From Parabacteroides goldsteinii (GTDB lineage: Bacteria > Bacteroidota > Bacteroidia > Bacteroidales > Tannerellaceae), in NCBI RefSeq assembly GCF_015550595.1, contig NZ_JADNBB010000017.1:88334-152333 (forward strand): a stretch of DNA of 64,000 bases, written 5' to 3'. The notes beneath the pieces were generated by a model that saw only the letters and a list, made by a program, of their open reading frames with translations, was not told where the DNA came from and made no database searches. Positions 48,207 through 56,338 of the stretch are shown piece by piece. The position numbers were made by a program, and so were the translations under genes. How positions within the stretch are numbered: the stretch's first letter is position 1; each line of letters starts with the position of its first letter.

Positions 48207-48344
48207 AATGGATGAATTTTAAATGTTTGAAAATCTTAGATAACAATCTTTGTATATACTTTTGTCTAATATATAAACAGCCGGAATTTCTGTTTTGTTG
48301 TGGAAATAAATTTAGTATTTGAAAACAATATTAAGGTGTGATAT

Positions 48345-48376
48345 TTTGATCTGAAGGATTTATTTATGTAGTTTTG
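48345..48376 (+). promoter_or_regulatory. Promoter of the toxin-antitoxin pair
   Basis: -33 box TTTG at 48345-48348 and -7 box TAGTTTTG at 48369-48376, with a 20-nt spacer: a full match to the Bacteroidetes promoter. It overlaps the upstream ATG of the open frame (48374), which supports the later start at 48395. Confidence 0.75.
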
Positions 48377-48394
48377 TGGAAAATCAATGATAAA

Positions 48395-48628
48395 ATGGCA
48401 AAACAATCACATTCATACGAATTAGGGGACAAGAAGCCTTCTCCCAAGTTAGAGGAGCCTGTTGTTGCTTATGTTTCTGTTAACTTGCGAGAGACTTATT
48501 TGGATATTGTCTCTGAAGATATGTTCAGAAATGCCATATCGAAGGCTGTTTCTGATTTTGAGAATGGGCTGACAATGCCCCATGATAAGATAGATGAATT
48601 GGTGAAAGTTCGAATGGGATGGAAATAG
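48395..48628 (+). CDS. Antitoxin of a ParE/RelE-type toxin-antitoxin pair
   Basis: 77 aa from the ATG at 48395 (MAKQSHSYELGDKKPSP); an ATG at 48374 lies inside the promoter -7 box and is rejected. The second half is helical (DIVSEDMFRNAISKAVSDFENG, IDELVKVRMGWK). I cannot name its DNA-binding fold. It is called an antitoxin because the next gene, whose ATG overlaps its end by 10 bp, is a recognisable RelE/ParE toxin. The short charged protein and this overlap are typical. Because the toxin is broken, the antitoxin is probably free of its partner. Confidence 0.7.
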   Translation: MAKQSHSYELGDKKPSPKLEEPVVAYVSVNLRETYLDIVSEDMFRNAISKAVSDFENGLTMPHDKIDELVKVRMGWK

Positions 48629-48947
48629 TTTGGTCATCTCTGGCTACAGAAGGGCTTCTTCCCATATTGGAATATGTTGAAACTGATTTTGGTAGCTTGT
48701 ATCTCAAAGAGTATATACAGATTTGACAGGGTATATAGAAACTTTAACTCAATTCCCTAATTTAGGTATCCATGATGAATTATTTTCTACTGTAACCTTA
48801 GAGGTTCGTTATTTGATTTACAAGCAAAATATAATTTATTATTTGATCTATAAGGAGACAATATATATTTTGTCGATAGCGAACTCAAATCAGTCCCCGG
48901 AGCGTATACGAAAAGTGATATCAGATTATTTGCGGTCATATAAATAA
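48619..48947 (+). pseudogene. Frameshifted RelE/ParE family toxin
   Basis: The first frame starts at the ATG 48619 (MEIVWSSLATEGLLPILEYV) and stops at 48724-48726. In the frame that ends at 48947 the sequence continues SQRVYTDLTGYIETLTQFPNLG, then VRYLIYKQNIIYYLIYKETIYILSIANSNQSPERIRKVISDYLRSYK. Joining the two at about 48695-48702 restores a toxin of about 110 aa with the usual ParE C-terminal pattern (VRYL...IYYLI....I.IL.I..S.Q.PE.I). One base lost or two gained explain it. Sequencing error is possible. The end of the frame overlaps the terminator at 48942-48991. Confidence 0.8.
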
Positions 48948-48991
48948 AGATCGTTTTGAAGACCGGAAAAGTCTCAAAACGATCTTTATTT
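48942..48991. terminator. Bidirectional terminator
   Basis: Near-perfect 21-bp arms (48942-48963 and 48971-48991; core GATCGTTTTGA / TCAAAACGATC, one extra A) between the toxin remnant and the convergent nitroreductase gene. The outer parts are T-rich on the appropriate strands. Confidence 0.85.
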
Positions 48992-49001
48992 ATGAAATAT
49001 T

Positions 49002-49610
49002 TTATTTGAATACCAGAACCCTTTCACTCAGCGGTTTGAAATCTTTTTCACCCGGTTCTTTGGTCGGTGTTCCGAACGGCATTTGGGCGATCAGTTTCCA
49101 GTTTGGATTGATGTTCCATTCTTCCTGTGCCATTTCATCGATCAATGGATTATAATGTTGCAGGGAAGCACCCAGACCGGCATCCTCTAGCATTGTCCAT
49201 ATAGCGAACTGATGCATCGCTGATGTCTGCTGCGACCAAATAGGGAAGTTATCTTTGTAGCTTGGAAATGCTTTCTGTAAATTCTCCACCACTTCCATAT
49301 CTTCATAAAACAGGATAGTGCCGTATCCGCAATCGAAGCTGGTATTTATCTTGGCTAGTGTTTTTTCAAACGCTTCTGCCGGTACGATAACACGCAGGGC
49401 TTCTTTTGTGATAACCCAGAACTTCTTATGATTTTCACCTAAAAGAAGAACAACCCTTGTGGATTGCGAATTGAATGCAGAAGGAACGTTCGTTACGGCA
49501 AAGTCGATAATCTCTTTAATTTCATTGTCTGATATAGGAGAACTGTTAGTGATATTATAATAGGATCTCCTGTGTTTTACTGCTTCTTTAAAATTTTTAG
49601 TCATATTCAT
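49002..49610 (-). CDS. Nitroreductase family protein
   Basis: 202 aa (MNMTKNFKEAVKHRRSYYNI); the second Met, two codons on, is an alternative start. The FMN-binding Arg pair is in KHRRSYYN, followed by SAFNSQSTRVVLLLG and the AGLGASLQHYNP loop, and NPNWKLIAQMPFGTPTKEP near the end. This is the short HbdA/YdgI-like group without a long C-terminal extension. By family it is an FMN-dependent NAD(P)H oxidoreductase with a broad range of nitro- or quinone substrates. Its upstream region carries the second four-unit 22-nt array, about 65 bp from the start. Confidence 0.9.
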   Translation of the reverse strand: MNMTKNFKEAVKHRRSYYNITNSSPISDNEIKEIIDFAVTNVPSAFNSQSTRVVLLLGENHKKFWVITKEALRVIVPAEAFEKTLAKINTSFDCGYGTILFYEDMEVVENLQKAFPSYKDNFPIWSQQTSAMHQFAIWTMLEDAGLGASLQHYNPLIDEMAQEEWNINPNWKLIAQMPFGTPTKEPGEKDFKPLSERVLVFK

Positions 49611-49675
49611 TGTAAGTTTTTATGTATCTATTTTAATAATATAACCATTTAGGCAGCTGTTTTGTTGCTCTAATC

Positions 49676-49759
49676 GATTTTCGTCTAAAAAACAATTGTA
49701 TTTGTAATCAAAAACAACTGTTTTTAAAATCAAATACAATTGTTTTTGCTACTGAAAAC
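49676..49759. repeat. Array 2: four 18-nt imperfect palindromes at a 22-nt period
   Basis: Units 49676-49693, 49698-49715, 49720-49737 and 49742-49759 have the form GNTTT-N8-AAANC, for example GTTTTTGCTACTGAAAAC. Spacers are 4 nt (AATT, AACT, AATT). Unit 2 pairs over 7 bp with one mismatch. Arms differ from those of array 1 (GTTTC/GAAAC), but unit length, spacer length and copy number are the same. Confidence 0.8.
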
Positions 49760-50213
49760 GATTATCTGCAAACACTAAAGGGAAGGTTTGTATCAGCAAA
49801 GTGAAATGTGCTCTTTGATTCCTTTTAAAAGCTGAAAAAAATGCCGAAGGCCTTATATAATCTTTATATAAAATAATCTTTCTATATTTAAAGAGAAAAA
49901 TAAGGCCATCCCCGATGTCTAATATGACGGTTACTTAAACGACTGGTAATAAGTTTACTAAAGGAGTAAATCCGTAATAATGCTCTAATATGAAATATCA
50001 ACTAAAAAAATAGTATCATGATCTGTTTGAAAGGCTCTGGAAATGAAGGTGTTATATTAATCTATCCGGGGAATTTTATAAAGAGGCACAGGAATAAACG
50101 CCTGTCTATACAGTGAAAGACTTGTTTGAGCCTAAAAAAACGGATGATACCGTTTTCGGAGATTTGTTGTAATATTTTTGGGCGTTTTGTATGGAATAAT
50201 AAAAAATATTTTT
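49760..50213. other. Degraded spacer between nitroreductase and rpmB
   Basis: About 450 bp without an intact gene. At 49849-49907 there is a long hairpin (GGCCTTAT with ATAAGGCC, 43-nt AT-rich loop). From 49990 to 50172 one frame reads MKYQLKK, stop, YHDLFERLWK, stop, RCYINLSGEFYKEAQE, stop, TPVYTVKDLFEPKKTDDTVFGDLL, stop. These are protein-like pieces in one frame, so it may be the eroded end of a gene. I could not identify the family. Confidence 0.4.
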
Positions 50214-50221
50214 TACCTTTG
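50214..50221 (+). promoter_or_regulatory. -7 promoter box of the rpmB operon
   Basis: TACCTTTG matches TAnnTTTG, with TTTG at 50186-50189 as possible -33 (spacer 24 nt, longer than usual). It gives a leader of about 115 nt before rpmB, which is long enough to hold a regulatory structure such as those of other ribosomal protein operons; none was recognised. Confidence 0.5.
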
Positions 50222-50344
50222 CGCCCTGTAAAGAGAGAAACTCTATTAGAATCTTCGTTCTGATCATGATGCTAGTTCGGAAAGGGAAGACAGATAGCAG
50301 GAGTTGTAATTAATTTATTGCGTTAATAAAAAAAGAAGATAGCA

Positions 50345-50584
50345 ATGTCTAAAATTTGTCAAATTACCGGAAAGAAAGCAATGGTTGGCAACAACGTTTC
50401 TCACTCTAAGAGAAGAACGAAACGTAAGTTTGATGTTAACCTGTTTACTAAAAAGTTCTACTGGGTAGAACAGGATTGTTGGGTTAGCCTGAATATTTCA
50501 GCCGCAGGCTTGCGTACTATCAATAAGCTGGGTCTGGACGCAGCGATTAAAAAGGCAGCTGAAAAAGGTCATTTAAACGCTTAA
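50345..50584 (+). CDS. rpmB: Ribosomal protein bL28
   Basis: 79 aa with the L28 start [32 protein letters not shown] and end [24 protein letters not shown]. The N-terminal zinc-ribbon-type C. .C form is reduced to a single Cys (KICQITG). Large-subunit protein. First of three small translation genes with 18 and 16 bp spacers. Confidence 0.97.
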   Translation: MSKICQITGKKAMVGNNVSHSKRRTKRKFDVNLFTKKFYWVEQDCWVSLNISAAGLRTINKLGLDAAIKKAAEKGHLNA

Positions 50585-50602
50585 TTTGGAGGAGAATAAG
50601 AA

Positions 50603-50791
50603 ATGGCAAAGAAAGCAAAAGGTAACAGAGTTCAGGTAATCATGGAATGTACCGAACACAAAGAAAGCGGTATGCCGGGTACATCCAGATATATCACTAC
50701 CAAGAATAGAAAAAATACAACTCAGAGATTGGAATTGATGAAATACAACCCGATCCTGAAGAAGATGACTTTACACAAAGAAATTAAGTAA
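50603..50791 (+). CDS. rpmG: Ribosomal protein bL33
   Basis: 62 aa. [61 protein letters not shown] L33 sequence; the region with the two zinc-binding CxxC pairs of other bL33 proteins is lost here, so it is the zinc-free form. Starts 18 bp after rpmB with a GGAGGAG ribosome-binding site. Confidence 0.97.
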   Translation: MAKKAKGNRVQVIMECTEHKESGMPGTSRYITTKNRKNTTQRLELMKYNPILKKMTLHKEIK

Positions 50792-50807
50792 TAGGAGATT
50801 TTAAACG

Positions 50808-50960
50808 ATGGCAAAAAAAGCAGTTGCAACATTTAAGAAAGGTGACGGTCGTACTTACTCAAAAGTAATTAAGATGGTTAAGTCTCCGAAAACTGGTGCT
50901 TATATCTTCCAGGAAGAAATGATTCCTAACGAAGCGGTAAAAGATTATTTTGCGAAATAA
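50808..50960 (+). CDS. DUF4295 small protein
   Basis: 50 aa: MAKKAVATFKKGDGRTYSKV, then IKMVKSPKTGAYIFQEEMIP and NEAVKDYFAK. This short basic protein is known as DUF4295 and follows rpmG in Bacteroidetes. An AGGAG site lies 11 bp upstream of the ATG. A ribosome-associated role is a guess from its position and charge. The operon ends at the hairpin at 50983. Confidence 0.9.
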   Translation: MAKKAVATFKKGDGRTYSKVIKMVKSPKTGAYIFQEEMIPNEAVKDYFAK

Positions 50961-50982
50961 TTTTTATTCTATAAAATACAGA

Positions 50983-51018
50983 AAGAGGTTCTCCCCAAAA
51001 GAGAACCTCTTTTTTTTG
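50983..51018 (+). terminator. Rho-independent terminator of the rpmB operon
   Basis: Perfect 11-bp arms AAGAGGTTCTC (50983-50993) and GAGAACCTCTT (51001-51011), 7-nt loop, then a run of T. A textbook terminator. Confidence 0.95.
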
Positions 51019-51076
51019 TTCTTTTCTTTCAGGAGAAAAGAACGTATATAATAATGCTTCAAATCAAATATTTTTT

Positions 51077-51084
51077 TACTTTTG
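51077..51084 (+). promoter_or_regulatory. -7 promoter box of the dnaN operon
   Basis: TACTTTTG matches TAnnTTTG, 71 bp before the dnaN ATG. No clear -33 box. Confidence 0.45.
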
Positions 51085-51155
51085 TATGGGCGTTTATGAC
51101 GCATCGTGAATAAAATGTATAATAATAAGATTAATAATATAAACAATTAAGAACC

Positions 51156-52280
51156 ATGAGATTTGATGTATCCAGCACTGCGCTGTTATCCCGTTTGCAG
51201 TCTATCAGCAAAGTTATTGCGTCTAAGAATTCTTTACCTATTCTCGACAGTTTCCTGTTCGACCTTGACGGTAATAAACTGACTATAACAGCTTCGGATG
51301 CTGAAACACGTCTGGTTACTTCTGTTGAGGTGATGAATTCAAAAGGCACCGGGCTTTTCGCTGTTTCTGCCAAGATACTGCTCGACCCTTTGAAAGAATT
51401 GCCGGAGCAACCGCTTACTTTTGATATCAACGATGAGAACCTGGAGATCTTTATCCATTTCCAGAACGGAAAGTATAATTTCATCGGGCAGAAAGGAGAT
51501 ACCTATCCGCAACAGAAGCCGCTGAATGATAACGCGATTGCAATTACTGTCGAATCGCAGATGTTGCTCAACGGTATCAGCCGCTCTTTATTTGCAACAG
51601 CCGACGACGAGCTTCGTCCGGTGATGAACGGTGTCTATTTCGACATCCATACGGACGACCTGACTTTTGTCGCTTCAGACGGACATAAACTGGTTCGTTT
51701 ACGTAACCTGTCGGTGAAATCGCCGGAAAGAGCTTCTTTCATCCTGCCGAAGAAACCGGCCAACCTATTGAAGAATGTACTGGCTAAAGGTTCAGAAATG
51801 GTAAGTATCAAGTTTGATGACAATAATGCTTATGTGAATTGTACGAACTTTGAAATGGTTTGCCGCCTGATCGAAGGACGTTATCCGAACTATAACAGCG
51901 TAATCCCGCAGGAAAATCCGTTTAAGGTAACGATCGATCGTGTTTCATTTCTAAATGCACTGAAACGTGTATCTGTTTTCTCCAACCCGGCGAGCAGCCT
52001 GGTTAAGTTGCAGTTGAAGGAAAGTGAAATGGTTGTTTCTGCACAGGATATCGATTTCTCTACTTCTGCGGAAGAAAAGATCGTATGCCAGTTTGACGGA
52101 ACAGAACTGAATATCGGTTTCAAGGCGACTTATCTGATTGAAATATTGAGTAACATTAACTCGGAAGAAGTAATTCTGGAATTGGCTGATCCATCACGTG
52201 CCGGTTTGATCGTTCCTGCAGAAAATGAAGAGAACGAAGACTTATTGATGCTTCTCATGCCGATGATGTTGAATGACTAA
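51156..52280 (+). CDS. dnaN: DNA polymerase III beta sliding clamp
   Basis: 374 aa, three repeats of the clamp fold. Marks are the start MRFDVSSTALLSRLQSISKVI, NSLPILDSFLFDL, the RPVMNGVYFDI region and the C-terminal end LLMLLMPMMLND that replaces the usual MPMRL. It is a ring that holds polymerases on DNA. Not next to dnaA in this window; it heads a run of six genes with spacers of 5-10 bp or a 4-bp overlap. Confidence 0.97.
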   Translation: MRFDVSSTALLSRLQSISKVIASKNSLPILDSFLFDLDGNKLTITASDAETRLVTSVEVMNSKGTGLFAVSAKILLDPLKELPEQPLTFDINDENLEIFIHFQNGKYNFIGQKGDTYPQQKPLNDNAIAITVESQMLLNGISRSLFATADDELRPVMNGVYFDIHTDDLTFVASDGHKLVRLRNLSVKSPERASFILPKKPANLLKNVLAKGSEMVSIKFDDNNAYVNCTNFEMVCRLIEGRYPNYNSVIPQENPFKVTIDRVSFLNALKRVSVFSNPASSLVKLQLKESEMVVSAQDIDFSTSAEEKIVCQFDGTELNIGFKATYLIEILSNINSEEVILELADPSRAGLIVPAENEENEDLLMLLMPMMLND

Positions 52281-52290
52281 CAAATAAAAA

Positions 52291-53061
52291 ATGCAATTAA
52301 ACTTAAAGAACCCGATAGTCTTCTTCGACCTGGAGACTACGGGTATAAATATAGTAAAAGACCGTATCGTTGAAATCTCTTTTGTGAAGGTTCACCCTAA
52401 CGGCAAGGAAGAGACGAAGACGAGAAGGATCAATCCGGAAATGCCGATTCCACCGGAGTCGACAGCCATTCATGGTATTACGGATGAAGATGTAAAAGAT
52501 TGTCCTACCTTTAAAGAAATAGCCAAGTCACTGGCTGCACAGATCGAGGGTTGCGACCTGGCTGGATACAACTCTAACCGTTTCGATATTCCTCTGCTGG
52601 CGGAAGAATTCCTTCGGGCAGGCGTGGATATCGATCTCAACAAACGAAAATTTGTCGATGTACAGACTATTTTCCATAAAATGGAACAACGTACATTGTC
52701 GGCTGCCTATAAGTTCTATTGTGACAAGAGTCTGGAAAATGCCCATACGGCAGAAGCAGATACAATGGCTACCTACGAGATCCTGAAAGCGCAGCTGGAC
52801 CGCTATTCCGAATTACAGAACGATATTGATTTTCTTTCCAAATATTCCAGCTTTACCGATAATGTGGATTTTGCCGGACGCATGGTGTATAACGAAAAGG
52901 GAGAGGAAGTGATCAATTTCGGTAAATATAAAGGAAAGTTGGTGGAAGAAGTATTAAAGACAGACCCCGGATATTATTCATGGATTATGAACGGTGACTT
53001 CCCGCTGAACACCAAGAAGATACTCACCGAAATTAAATTGAGAGGTTTTAATTCGAAATAA
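52291..53061 (+). CDS. 3'-5' exonuclease, DnaQ-like, with DUF3820-type tail
   Basis: 256 aa. DEDDh exonuclease motifs: ExoI FFDLETTGINIVKDRIVEIS, ExoII AGYNSNRFDIPLLAEEF, ExoIII HTAEADTMATYEI. After about residue 185 a short C-terminal domain with VINFGKYKGKLVEEVLKTDPGYYSWIMNGDFP matches the tail seen in DUF3820-like exonucleases. The position next to dnaN suggests a proofreading or repair role, but it may equally be an ExoX-like repair nuclease. Confidence 0.9.
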   Translation: MQLNLKNPIVFFDLETTGINIVKDRIVEISFVKVHPNGKEETKTRRINPEMPIPPESTAIHGITDEDVKDCPTFKEIAKSLAAQIEGCDLAGYNSNRFDIPLLAEEFLRAGVDIDLNKRKFVDVQTIFHKMEQRTLSAAYKFYCDKSLENAHTAEADTMATYEILKAQLDRYSELQNDIDFLSKYSSFTDNVDFAGRMVYNEKGEEVINFGKYKGKLVEEVLKTDPGYYSWIMNGDFPLNTKKILTEIKLRGFNSK

Positions 53062-53066
53062 CAGCA

Positions 53067-54218
53067 ATGAATAACTTTGAGTTTGCCAATCCTGTAAAGG
53101 TTGTCTTCGGGAAAGGCTCAATTGCACGTTTATCCGCTTTGATCCCTTCTGGAAGCAAGGTATTGATGGTCTACGGAGGCGGAAGTATAAAGAAGAACGG
53201 TATCTATGACCAGGTGACAGAGGCATTGAAAGGTTTTGAAGTGACTGAATTTCAGGGAGTCGAAGCCAATCCGCACTATGAAACCTGCATGAAAGCGGTA
53301 GAGATCGTCAAGGAGAAAAACAGTAACTTTCTGTTGGCTGTAGGTGGAGGGTCGGTTATCGACGCTACCAAATTTATTGCGGCCGCTTATTATTACGAAG
53401 GAGAGCCCTGGGATATTCTATCGAAAGGTGGAGTGATAAAACAGGCATTGCCATTGGGCGCTGTCTTGACTTTATCGGCTACCGGTTCGGAAATGAACGA
53501 ACGTTCTGTTATCTCACGTGTCGAGACTCGCGAGAAACTGAATTTTGCCAGTCCGTTAGTCTTTCCTCAGTTTGCTATCCTGGACCCGGAAGTGACCTAT
53601 TCATTACCTGCCAGGCAAGTGGCAAACGGTGTGGTGGACTCGTTTATCCATGTCGTCGAACAATATCTGACCTATCCCGTTAATGCAAAAGTACAGGATG
53701 CTTTCTCCGAAGGCCTGATGAAGGTAATCTATGAAGAAGGAATGAAAGTACTGGATCATCCGAACGATTATGATATCCGTGCCAACCTGATGTGGGCTGC
53801 TACCAATGCATTGAATGTATGGATCGGACAAGGAGTGCCTCAGGACTGGTCGTCCCACCGGATGGGATATGCCCTGACTGCCCAGTTCGGTTTGGATCAT
53901 GCACAGACACTGGCTATTCTGTTGCCGGGTGTTATGACTTACATGTTCAAGGAAAAACAGGTGAAGCTGGCACGTATGGGTGAAGTCGTATTCGGTATTG
54001 CAGAAGGAACGGAAGAAGAACGTGCCCGTAAAACGATTGCTGCCTGTGAAAATTTCTTCCGTCATATGGGGTTGAAAACCCGTTTAGGTGAATGCGGCAT
54101 TAAGGAAAGCGATCTGGATGCACTGGCTGCCCCGGTAGATAAGCAGGGCTGGCATCTGGGTGAACACCATAATATTGATAGTAAGGTAACGCGCGACATC
54201 CTGATGTTGCGTTTATAA
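53067..54218 (+). CDS. Iron-containing alcohol dehydrogenase (YqhD-like)
   Basis: 383 aa. NAD(P)-binding part with VLMVYGGGSIKKNGIYDQV and the GGGSVIDATKFIAAA motif, then LTLSATGSEMNERSVISR. Metal ligands are within DSFIHVVEQYLTYP, GLDHAQTLAIL and GEHHNID. The GGGS start and the ATGSEM region are of the YqhD/butanol dehydrogenase type (NADPH-dependent aldehyde reduction). It sits between an exonuclease and coaBC, with no clear link to either. Confidence 0.93.
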   Translation: MNNFEFANPVKVVFGKGSIARLSALIPSGSKVLMVYGGGSIKKNGIYDQVTEALKGFEVTEFQGVEANPHYETCMKAVEIVKEKNSNFLLAVGGGSVIDATKFIAAAYYYEGEPWDILSKGGVIKQALPLGAVLTLSATGSEMNERSVISRVETREKLNFASPLVFPQFAILDPEVTYSLPARQVANGVVDSFIHVVEQYLTYPVNAKVQDAFSEGLMKVIYEEGMKVLDHPNDYDIRANLMWAATNALNVWIGQGVPQDWSSHRMGYALTAQFGLDHAQTLAILLPGVMTYMFKEKQVKLARMGEVVFGIAEGTEEERARKTIAACENFFRHMGLKTRLGECGIKESDLDALAAPVDKQGWHLGEHHNIDSKVTRDILMLRL

Positions 54219-54227
54219 GAAAAAAAG

Positions 54228-55430
54228 ATGTTGAAAGGTAAACATATCATACTGGGAATTACAGGAAGTATAGCGGCATACAAGGCAGCTTATATTATCC
54301 GTGCCCTGGTGAAGAAAGGTGCCGAAGTACAGGTGGTGATAACCCCTGCCGGAAAAGAGTTTATTACACCGATAACGCTTTCTGCTTTAAGTAGTAAGCC
54401 GGTTATTAGTGAGTTTTTCTCTAACCGGGACGGTTCATGGAGTAGTCATGTCGACCTCGGATTATGGGCGGATGCTATGCTGATTGCTCCGGCTACGGCT
54501 TCGACGATCGGTAAGATGGCGAACGGTATTGCAGATAATATGTTGATCACGACTTATCTGTCATGTAAAGCTCCGGTGTTTGTGGCTCCCGCTATGGACC
54601 TGGATATGTTTGCCCATCCTTCTACACAGCAGAACCTGGATCGTCTCCGTTCATTCGGAAACCATATCATTGAACCGGCCGAAGGCGAGTTGGCGAGCCA
54701 TCTGGTCGGTAAGGGAAGGATGGAAGAACCGGACAAAATAATCACTGTCCTGGAAGAGTTTTTTGCCTCCCGATCCATACTTGAAAAAAAAAAGATTGTA
54801 ATAACAGCCGGTCCGACGTACGAAAAGATTGATCCCGTACGTTTTATAGGTAACTATTCTTCCGGAAAGATGGGATTTGCACTGGCGGAAGCCTGTGCAG
54901 CACAGGGAGCGGAAGTTACATTGATCGCTGGACCGGTTTCGTTGACAACGACGCATCCGAATATACACCGGGTCGATGTAGAGTCTGCCGAAGAGATGTA
55001 CGAGGCGGCTATGGCTGCCTATCCGGAGGCGGATGCCGGGATTTTGTGTGCTGCCGTGGCGGATTACCGTCCGGAGGTACAGGCTGGCGAGAAGATCAAA
55101 CGGGAAAGTAAAGGGGATATTATGCTTCACCTCGTACCCAACAAGGATATTGCTGCCTCTTTAGGAGCAATCAAACGGGAGGGGCAGGTGCTGGTCGGTT
55201 TTGCGTTGGAGACGAACAATGAAGCGACCAATGCTGAAAGTAAGCTGAAGCGGAAAAACCTCGATTTCATCGTGTTGAATTCACTTCGCGATGCCGGTGC
55301 CGGATTTCGCTGCGATACCAATAAGATCTCAATTATCGACAACAAGGGAGAAGTAGCCAGCTATCCGCTGAAAAGTAAACAGGGGGTGGCGACTGATATC
55401 GTAAACAAGTTGGCAACATTATTGAAATGA
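54228..55430 (+). CDS. coaBC: Bifunctional phosphopantothenoylcysteine decarboxylase / phosphopantothenate-cysteine ligase
   Basis: 400 aa. CoaC flavin domain (residues 1-185) with GITGSIAAYKAAYIIRAL, the His region SSHVDLGLWADAM, and ATASTIGKMANGIADNML. CoaB domain (from about 190) with ITAGPTYEKIDPVRFIGNYSSGKMG and AAVADYRP. Two steps of coenzyme A synthesis. The stop overlaps the next gene by 4 bp (ATGA). Confidence 0.97.
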   Translation: MLKGKHIILGITGSIAAYKAAYIIRALVKKGAEVQVVITPAGKEFITPITLSALSSKPVISEFFSNRDGSWSSHVDLGLWADAMLIAPATASTIGKMANGIADNMLITTYLSCKAPVFVAPAMDLDMFAHPSTQQNLDRLRSFGNHIIEPAEGELASHLVGKGRMEEPDKIITVLEEFFASRSILEKKKIVITAGPTYEKIDPVRFIGNYSSGKMGFALAEACAAQGAEVTLIAGPVSLTTTHPNIHRVDVESAEEMYEAAMAAYPEADAGILCAAVADYRPEVQAGEKIKRESKGDIMLHLVPNKDIAASLGAIKREGQVLVGFALETNNEATNAESKLKRKNLDFIVLNSLRDAGAGFRCDTNKISIIDNKGEVASYPLKSKQGVATDIVNKLATLLK

Positions 55431-56329
55431 AAATGATTAAAAGACTGTTATTCCTGTTCCTGTTGGGAACCATACCTTTCACCGGTAAAGCACAAGAATT
55501 GAATGCCCAGGTCAAAATCAACAGAGAAAAGATCCAGGGTACCATGACGGTGTTTGAAACGTTGGAAAAGGCATTGACCGAGTTTATCAATAACCGGAAA
55601 TGGACGGATGCAACCTTCGCTGTCAACGAACGGATTGACTGTACTTTTAATATTATCATCAATGAAAAGCCTTCCGATAATAGCTTCAAGGCTGAAATAC
55701 AGGTGCAGGCACGCCGTCCGGTCTATAACTCCAGTTATACAACCACATTATTGAACTTCCGTGATACTCAGCTCGATTTCGATTATACGGAATACGAACC
55801 GTTTGAATATACGGAAAATTCATTGAGCAGTAATTTGACGGCTACACTTGTTTTCTATATTTATACCATTCTGGGACTAGATTTCGACAGTTTTGCTCCG
55901 AAAGGGGGGAATCCTTTCTTCCAGCAGGCACAACAGATCGTAACCCTGGCGCAGGCACAGATGTCGTGGAACGGCTGGAAGGCTTTCGACAGCGACCGTA
56001 ACCGTCATGCTCTTGCTACTGCCCTGACAGAGAATAGTTCCGAGGCTTTTCGTAATATGTGGTACGACTATCACCGTAAAGGCCTCGATGAAATGGCTGC
56101 TAATCCTGATCGTGGCCGTACGACAATCATATCTCTGTTACCGGTTATGGAGGAGTTGAAGAAAACCCGGCCGAACTCCGTCCTGTTGCAGATGTTTGCC
56201 GATGCTAAACTGGATGAAATCGTTGCTATCTATTCTAAAGCGACTACAACGGAGAAACAGGAAGGATATAAATTGCTTTCTAATCTCTATCCGGCAATGA
56301 CTACCCGTTTGGAGGCACTTAAAAAATAA
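55427..56329 (+). CDS. porD: DUF4835 protein, PorD-like (type IX secretion)
   Basis: 300 aa with a signal peptide (MKMIKRLLFLFLLGTIPFTGKAQE). The sequence is the DUF4835 type: QELNAQVKINREKIQGT, a YEYEPFEYTENSLSSNLTATL-like middle, and FFQQAQQIVTLAQ. PorD of Porphyromonas gingivalis is a DUF4835 protein of the type IX system, but this family is also found in Bacteroidetes without a full system, so PorD function is an inference. Here it lies between coaBC and recN. The decayed proteins with type IX-like C-termini at 20152 and 61126 fit. Confidence 0.8.
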   Translation: MKMIKRLLFLFLLGTIPFTGKAQELNAQVKINREKIQGTMTVFETLEKALTEFINNRKWTDATFAVNERIDCTFNIIINEKPSDNSFKAEIQVQARRPVYNSSYTTTLLNFRDTQLDFDYTEYEPFEYTENSLSSNLTATLVFYIYTILGLDFDSFAPKGGNPFFQQAQQIVTLAQAQMSWNGWKAFDSDRNRHALATALTENSSEAFRNMWYDYHRKGLDEMAANPDRGRTTIISLLPVMEELKKTRPNSVLLQMFADAKLDEIVAIYSKATTTEKQEGYKLLSNLYPAMTTRLEALKK

Positions 56330-56338
56330 AAATGAACT

